Below, in pieces: positions 43,161-47,643 of a stretch of 47,643 nucleotides of DNA (within the stretch, counting starts at the first letter, position 1; every line of letters begins with the position of its first letter). The stretch is from a virus, in the IMG/VR virus record IMGVR_UViG_3300042471_000279, positions 1 through 47,643 of that record. One strand, written 5' to 3'. The translations under genes and the position numbers were made by a program. The notes beneath the pieces were generated by a model that saw nothing but the letters and a program-made list of their open reading frames with translations, did no database searches and had not been told where the DNA came from.

Positions 43161-43820
43161 ATGGCAGCAGAATCAATTGGTAATTTAATTCAGACATCAA
43201 TTCCAGGCTATTCAGATGCTGCCGATATTCAGGCAGCGCTAAGATTATATCATTACGGTTCTTATGGATATGATCCAGCAAATACATCTACGGCAGCCTT
43301 AGTTAATCCGTCTATTGCATATACAATCAATGATCTACAAGAGCAAATAGATAACGTATCAACTGGAATCTTGCCAAGTGTTTTCACTGCAAAAGGACAA
43401 ATATTATCAGCATCAGCAGCCTCTACACCACTTGTTTTAGATATTGGATCACAAGGACAATATTTGAGTGTGAATACTGCAACAGGAACAGGTTTGCAGT
43501 GGAGCGCTCTTCCTTCTGCCACCACAAGCACTGCTGGAATAGTTCAATTAACAAACTCAACTGCAAGCACTTCTGTTACAACAGCAGCAACGCCAAATAG
43601 CGTAAAGTCTGCATACGATTTAGCAGATGCTGCCATACCAGAAAGCATAATTGGCGCTAAAGGGGATTTACTTACAGGAACAGCAAACGACACGATAGCG
43701 GTTTTATCAATAGGTCCAAATGGATATATTCTTACAGCAGACTCAAATGAGACTTCTGGGATGGCTTGGAAACAGACTACCAGTGGATTATCTGATACAT
43801 TTTTATTAATGGGCGGGTAA
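43161..43820 (+). CDS. Tail fibre protein with fibre-2 repeat
   Basis: 219 residues. TSTAGIVQLTNSTASTSVTT then ATPNSVKSAYDLADAA is the phage tail fibre repeat (PF03406 type). A helical N-terminus (IQAALRLYHYGSYGYDPA) and LQEQIDNV coiled segment precede it. Short for a fibre; another protein may complete it. Confidence 0.8.
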   Translation: MAAESIGNLIQTSIPGYSDAADIQAALRLYHYGSYGYDPANTSTAALVNPSIAYTINDLQEQIDNVSTGILPSVFTAKGQILSASAASTPLVLDIGSQGQYLSVNTATGTGLQWSALPSATTSTAGIVQLTNSTASTSVTTAATPNSVKSAYDLADAAIPESIIGAKGDLLTGTANDTIAVLSIGPNGYILTADSNETSGMAWKQTTSGLSDTFLLMGG

Positions 43821-43835
43821 CCAGCCAAAAACATG

Positions 43836-43909
43836 GTATAATTTTGATAGTAATAGGGTTCACATTTTTATAAAAAAATAAAGGTGGATCAGGAAAAAGG
43901 AGAATATAA
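43836..43909 (+). promoter_or_regulatory. Extended -10 and leader of 43910
   Basis: TGgTATAAT (43838-43843) and a 60-base leader ending in AAAAAGGAG before the GTG. Confidence 0.5.
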
Positions 43910-44242
43910 GTGCCAACAACATATAAGGTTTTAGCGCAAAGCAATCCTGCTGCCACAACAGAAACAACTCTTTACACTGCCAGCACAAGTGCTGCAACGG
44001 TTGTTTCTACAATTGCAATTTGCAATCAAGCAGGATCATCTGCAACATATAGAATTGCAGTTCGTCCATCAGCAGAGGGTACGACTACGGCAAAGAATTG
44101 GATTGTATACGGTGCAACTGTAGCAGCATCAGATTCTGTTTTGCTTACCCTAGGAATTACTCTAGCAGCAAGTGATGTAATTCGAGTTTATGCATCAACT
44201 GCAAACCTTTCATTTAGCGCATTTGGTAGCGAGATTTCATAA
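43910..44242 (+). CDS. Small beta-rich virion protein
   Basis: 110 residues from GTG 43910. LAQSNPAATTETTLYTASTS and SATYRIAVRPSA, SFSAFGSEIS: this pattern is common in phage tail or decoration proteins (beta-sandwich). Coupled to the next gene by TAATG. Confidence 0.75.
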   Translation: MPTTYKVLAQSNPAATTETTLYTASTSAATVVSTIAICNQAGSSATYRIAVRPSAEGTTTAKNWIVYGATVAASDSVLLTLGITLAASDVIRVYASTANLSFSAFGSEIS

Positions 44243-45402
44243 TGTCAACCAGCAAGCCAAGCGACTCAAATACAACTGGTAAAAAGTATAGAGATGCTTC
44301 TGCTGGAAACACAAAAATTCCAGATTTGGCAGATCCACCTACACCAGGTACTCCGACATCTTCTGGCACAGCCGTAACTCTGCCATTTACAGCAGCCCTA
44401 ACTGGCGGGGCAACAACATCATTTAGAGCAGTATCTTCTCCAGGTAGTTTTGTTTCAACATCAACATCAACTCCAATAACATTTACAAATATTACAGCAG
44501 ACGGAACTTATACTTTTACAATCGCAGGTGTTAATACATCTGGAATTGGACAATATTCAAGTGCATCTCCAAGTGTTTCGGTAATTATTCCTTCTGCTAC
44601 ATCTACTGAATATTTAGTGGTTGCTGGCGGCGCTGGAGGAGGACAAGGACAACAATCTGGCAATGAAAACTCTGGTGGCGGTGGTGCAGGTGGTTATAGA
44701 ACAAGTAATGCATTTGCAGTAACTGGTGGTACAAGTTACACAGTAACTGTCGGTGGCGGAGAAGGAGATTCAGTATTTTCTAATATAACATCTACTCGTG
44801 GTGGAAGAGGTGGAAACGCTGACTGGGGTAGCAATGGACAATCTGGTGGTTCTGGTGGTGGCGGTGGAGTAACTGGTGGCGGTGGCGCTGGAAATACACC
44901 TTCAACATCTCCTTCACAAGGAAATAATGGTGGTGGGTCCAATTTCGGCGGTGGTGGCGGCGGCGGTGCTGCTGGTGGCGGTGGCAGCGGATCACAGGCT
45001 AATTTTGGATCATGGGGTGGTGGAGGAGGAAGCGGCTCTACAACTAATATTGATGGAAATGCACAAACATATTCTGGTGGTGGCGGTGGAGGCGGAAATA
45101 AATTTTATGCTCAAGAAGAAGGTGGTCCTGGCGGTGGAGGAGCAGGTGGTGGAGGATCAGGTGGAAGACAAAATACACCATATGTTTCAGGTTTTAATGG
45201 ATCAAATGGCGGAACAAATACTGGCGGTGGTGGCGGTGGCAGATACACCAGCGGTGGCTCTGGAATTGTAATTATTGCTTATCCAAACACATTTAAAGGT
45301 CTTACAGTAGGTGCTGGGTTAACTTATACAGTTAGCACATCAAGTCGTTCAGGATATTATGTTTATAAATTTACTGGAGGGTCAGGAACGGTGACTTTCT
45401 AA
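44242..45402 (+). CDS. Fibronectin-III plus glycine-rich adhesin
   Basis: 386 residues. Residues about 30-110 form an FnIII-like domain (PPTPGTPTSSGTAVTLPFTA, TFTNITADGTYTFTIAGVNT), then TEYLVVAGGAGGG starts a glycine-rich region to about residue 345 with many GGGG runs, and a short beta end (IVIIAYPNTF). Glycine-rich tips of this kind are found in aquatic phage receptor-binding tips. It could vary rapidly by slippage. Confidence 0.85.
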   Translation: MSTSKPSDSNTTGKKYRDASAGNTKIPDLADPPTPGTPTSSGTAVTLPFTAALTGGATTSFRAVSSPGSFVSTSTSTPITFTNITADGTYTFTIAGVNTSGIGQYSSASPSVSVIIPSATSTEYLVVAGGAGGGQGQQSGNENSGGGGAGGYRTSNAFAVTGGTSYTVTVGGGEGDSVFSNITSTRGGRGGNADWGSNGQSGGSGGGGGVTGGGGAGNTPSTSPSQGNNGGGSNFGGGGGGGAAGGGGSGSQANFGSWGGGGGSGSTTNIDGNAQTYSGGGGGGGNKFYAQEEGGPGGGGAGGGGSGGRQNTPYVSGFNGSNGGTNTGGGGGGRYTSGGSGIVIIAYPNTFKGLTVGAGLTYTVSTSSRSGYYVYKFTGGSGTVTF

Positions 45403-45848
45403 TGGCACACTATGCTTTTTTAGATGAAAACAATATTGTAGTCAATGTGATAGTTGGCATTGATGAAAATCTAGTACAACTTGATTTAGATGGTACAGAA
45501 GTTGGTGGATCATCTGAAGCATGGGAAGCATTTTATTCACAACAAAGTGGCTTTAATTGTAAAAGAACATCGTATAACTCTTTTGGTGGTAAAAGAAAAA
45601 ATCCTGAGACAAATGAATTAACTGAAGAATCAGGATATAGGTTTAATTATGCTATAACTGGGTCTGTATATGATCCAGAAAAAGATGGATTTATACCTCC
45701 AAAACCAAGTAACGATTCATGGTGGCAACTAAACCCAGAAACATTGCTATGGGATGACACAAGGCCAGCACCCCCAGAACAAGATCCAGAAAATCCTAAA
45801 ATATACATATGGAACGAAGAAACAAATTCTTGGGATGAACAAGTTTAA
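45402..45848 (+). CDS. Conserved aquatic phage tail-associated protein
   Basis: 148 residues. MAHYAFLDENNIVVNVIVGI, CKRTSYNSFGGKRKNPETNE and GSVYDPEKDGFIPPKPSNDS are common in cyanophage and pelagiphage tail regions; the final Trp-rich segment (WWQLNPETLLWDD) is typical. Likely a fibre tip or chaperone. Confidence 0.8.
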   Translation: MAHYAFLDENNIVVNVIVGIDENLVQLDLDGTEVGGSSEAWEAFYSQQSGFNCKRTSYNSFGGKRKNPETNELTEESGYRFNYAITGSVYDPEKDGFIPPKPSNDSWWQLNPETLLWDDTRPAPPEQDPENPKIYIWNEETNSWDEQV

Positions 45849-45861
45849 ATAAGAAAAAAAA

Positions 45862-45898
45862 ATATCCCCCAGACCTTGAAGCCTGGGGGTATTTTTAT
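45862..45898. terminator. Bidirectional terminator
   Basis: ATATCCCCCAG (45862-45872)/CTGGGGGTAT (45883-45892), T-runs on both strands. Separates the tail gene at 45402 from the convergent transglycosylase. Confidence 0.9.
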
Positions 45899-45906
45899 GC
45901 CCTAAA

Positions 45907-46461
45907 TTATTGATTAGGGAATTTATCTAGCCATTTATTCACAGCACCCTTGTTATAGGATGACCATGAACTCCAATCAATACCGCCTTTTGTCATACGA
46001 TATGCAATTTGAGCATTTATGACGGGATTGAAAAGATCAGCATTATGCTCTAGATCAAATCGCTCACGGCGATCTTCTCCAAGAACATCTAGCATATTAA
46101 TTTGAAAGACGCCAAATGAGGAGTCTCCAGTTTTGATGTTTCCGTTAAAAGCAAACGGGCGACCATTGGATTCAGCCTTAGCAACTGCATAGGCAGTTCT
46201 TAAAGCCTTTCCTTTGAACCCCACTGCCTCAAGTAATTCAACTAACTGGCTGTCAGTCAAACTTGTCGCATTTTTATACTTAGTAAGTATTTTTTCATTT
46301 TTATCCTTAGAAAGCAGAAAAGCCACCTCTGGGGTGGCAAGCGTAACTACTCCCTGTTTTGATAAATTGTTTTTGGTAGCATGAGACGGTATAGAACCTA
46401 AAATAGATACCAACAGAAACGCACCACCTATTACCCCTACAAGCATTTTATTATTTGTCAA
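45907..46461 (-). CDS. Secreted lytic transglycosylase/Rpf-like protein
   Basis: About 184 residues from TTG 46461, six bases after AGGAGG; an ATG at 46482 is in frame but upstream of that site. Signal peptide (KMLVGVIGGAFLLVSILGSI). Catalytic Glu in YAVAKAESNGRPFAFN and the motif DSSFGVFQINMLDVLG place it in the lysozyme-like fold. It would cut peptidoglycan from outside the membrane. Separate from the tail operon and controlled by its own operator. Confidence 0.8.
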   Translation of the reverse strand: MTNNKMLVGVIGGAFLLVSILGSIPSHATKNNLSKQGVVTLATPEVAFLLSKDKNEKILTKYKNATSLTDSQLVELLEAVGFKGKALRTAYAVAKAESNGRPFAFNGNIKTGDSSFGVFQINMLDVLGEDRRERFDLEHNADLFNPVINAQIAYRMTKGGIDWSSWSSYNKGAVNKWLDKFPNQ

Positions 46462-46481
46462 GTTTATCCTCCTAAAATGCA

Positions 46482-46505
46482 TATGACACCATATACGGTG
46501 TCATA
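46482..46505 (-). promoter_or_regulatory. Inverted-repeat operator TATGACACC-N6-GGTGTCATA
   Basis: Nine-bp perfect arms at 46482-46490 and 46497-46505, just downstream of the minus-strand TGtTATACT box (about 46511-46516). It lies at the predicted transcript start and would be an operator or a 5' hairpin that hides the leader. Confidence 0.65.
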
Positions 46506-46553
46506 CACCTAGTATAACACAAAATTACTCATAAGTACAACTCATGTAAGTGC

Positions 46554-46559
46554 TATAAT
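46554..46559 (+). promoter_or_regulatory. Extended -10 (TGcTATAAT) before 46569
   Basis: Nine bases to the ATG; the transcript is expected to start within about two bases of the start codon. Confidence 0.55.
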
Positions 46560-46568
46560 ATAATAACT

Positions 46569-47102
46569 ATGTCATCTGGTTCAACTCCCGTATACGATCT
46601 GCCTTATCCAGTATTATCTGATCCTGTAGCAGTATCTTCAGATATACAAGCATTAGCAGAACAAATTGAAAATGTTTTGCCTTCTATTGGACTTCCTTTA
46701 CATACCCTTGAAATCTCAAACAATAGTGGAGAAAATATTTCTAAAGGTGATCCTGTATTTATATCAGGATATGATTCTATAGAAAATAAGCCAGAAGTAT
46801 CTAGATGTGATTCAACAGATATAAATACTTTTCCTGTAGCAGGATTAGCACAAACAGCAATAGCAGATGGATCTAGTGGAGTAATTGTTCTATCTGGTGT
46901 ATTTTCAGGAATTAACACTGCTGCTTTTACTTCTAGTTCTATTTTGTATACCGCCGATGGTGGGGGTCTTACAGATGTTCAACCAATTTCAGGTTCTGGC
47001 GCAGTTGGTATTGTTGCATATGTTGATGTAAATGGAATTATACTTGTAGGAATGACCAAGGGTAACGGAACTTGGGGATCAATAAAGACAGGATTATCAT
47101 AA
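46569..47102 (+). CDS. Tail fibre-associated protein
   Basis: 177 residues. VYDLPYPVLSDPVAVSSDIQ then ALAEQIENVL is the N-terminal fibre-attachment module of phage tail proteins (compare the coiled segment of 43161). The C-terminal half is a beta domain of DUF2190-like type (GDPVFISGYDSI, FPVAGLAQTAIADGSSGVIV). Coupled to the next gene by TAATG. Confidence 0.75.
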   Translation: MSSGSTPVYDLPYPVLSDPVAVSSDIQALAEQIENVLPSIGLPLHTLEISNNSGENISKGDPVFISGYDSIENKPEVSRCDSTDINTFPVAGLAQTAIADGSSGVIVLSGVFSGINTAAFTSSSILYTADGGGLTDVQPISGSGAVGIVAYVDVNGIILVGMTKGNGTWGSIKTGLS

Positions 47103-47479
47103 TGGCACAATACAGAAGTCAAAAAGATGTTGCTATAGGTTCAGCGCCACCACAGTCTATCTGGACAATGGTTAGAGGCGATACTGCATCTTTTAAAATG
47201 TATGTTCAAGATGACGCAGGACAGCCTTTAGTAATTGATGATTGGTCAATCAAAATGGATTTTTATAGATCTTCAAGTAGTGCAATTGTTTTAGAGATTT
47301 TCCCAGAAGCAGACGAAGATGACGGTCCAGGAGAATTTACCGTTAACTTGGCACATGATGAAACTGAGATTTTAGAAACCAATGATGAATATGATATTCA
47401 AATGGCTACAACTGCAAACCTAATTGTCTGGACAGTTTTGCAGGGTAAGATAAAAATGATTGAAGACTTTACAGATTAA
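47102..47479 (+). CDS. Tail/baseplate protein with VRGDT domain
   Basis: 125 residues. SIWTMVRGDTASFKMYVQDD and IDDWSIKMDFYRSSSS: paralogue of 41683 and 42188. Its TAATG overlaps at both ends place it inside a second tail module that continues past the window. Confidence 0.75.
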   Translation: MAQYRSQKDVAIGSAPPQSIWTMVRGDTASFKMYVQDDAGQPLVIDDWSIKMDFYRSSSSAIVLEIFPEADEDDGPGEFTVNLAHDETEILETNDEYDIQMATTANLIVWTVLQGKIKMIEDFTD

Positions 47480-47643
47480 TGGCTACAGCAACTGTTATAC
47501 AGGATGATTGTAGTCGTCTTGCAAAAGTAATTTATAAAGTACCCTTTAAAATAAAAGTTACAAATATAACGGTTCCTTCTTATACCCCCACAAACGTACC
47601 ACCTATTGGCCTTGCTCTTGTTGGTATTAATAACTACATTTTA
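47479..47643 (+). CDS. 3'-truncated gene at the window end
   Basis: 55 codons open to the last base; begins MATATVIQDDCSRLAKVIYK. Beta-rich with a proline run (PSYTPTNVPPIGLALVG). Not identifiable; probably another small tail protein. Confidence 0.6.
   Translation, partial: MATATVIQDDCSRLAKVIYKVPFKIKVTNITVPSYTPTNVPPIGLALVGINNYIL

Noticed and set aside
44876-45271. Long alternative frame inside the glycine-rich adhesin gene
   Set aside because: It is a side effect of GGT/GGA-rich repeats; composition is implausible and there is no start signal.
1-47643. Temperate prophage or plasmid origin
   Set aside because: No integrase, excisionase, repressor cluster, attachment repeats or plasmid partition genes were seen in this window. 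tRNA genes are complete and lie amid phage genes, so they are not attachment remnants.

Overview
The window reads as part of a large, AT-rich, double-stranded DNA phage genome (or closely related metagenomic phage) infecting a low-GC actinobacterium, most plausibly a freshwater planktonic lineage such as Nanopelagicales. Support for an actinobacterial host: a WhiB protein (10336-10617), a DUF7455-type zinc protein (6521-6784), an XapX protein, many leaderless genes, and ribosome binding sites complementary to the CCUCCUUUCU 16S tail. Support for a phage: endolysin, tail-fibre genes, SSB, GP88, DUF932, HNH/endonuclease VII genes, dense overlapping small genes and two tRNAs. No terminase, portal, capsid, polymerase or integrase is present, so the window is only one part of the genome.

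Layout. 0-1.7 kb: lysis cassette (membrane proteins, lipoprotein, CHAP endolysin). 1.8-14.2 kb, plus strand: accessory and host-interaction genes: DUF6065-like proteins, a proteasome-like Ntn hydrolase, a secreted subtilisin, tRNA-Gly and tRNA-Thr, endonuclease VII and HNH proteins, Hsp20, nuclease, thioredoxin, WhiB, a pyrimidine-dimer glycosylase-like protein. 14.3-25.4 kb, minus strand: a block of glycosyltransferases and methyltransferases, then a collagen-like fibre, SSB and small proteins. 25.4-37.2 kb, minus strand: an early/middle-type region of small genes separated by richly patterned noncoding DNA. 37.2-39.6 kb, plus strand: micro-gene cassettes and an origin-like repeat region. 39.7-47.6 kb: small genes, then a plus-strand tail-fibre module and a secreted lytic transglycosylase on the minus strand.

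The most interesting layer is regulatory. Genes of about 27-39 kb nearly all carry the ribosome binding site AGAAAGG, whereas the other genes use GGAG-type sites or are leaderless, with an extended -10 (TGnTATAAT) about 6-9 nt before the start codon. At 25.4-25.5 kb a probable small RNA displays two identical hairpin loops (UCCCUUUCU) that are the complement of AGAAAGG(G), which would let it act on that whole gene class. Its 3' end carries a compact pseudoknot (CUGAGYA loop pairing with UGCUC) that recurs at three other transcript ends with compensatory stem changes. The same 27-39 kb region holds eight perfect TGTGA-N6-TCACA operators, repeated TTCGTAAT boxes, a repeated TGTCAGTG promoter module, and a DnaA-box/CTAG-rich array that looks like a replication origin. 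All functional statements rest on reading motifs and family resemblance by eye; no searches or folding programs were run.
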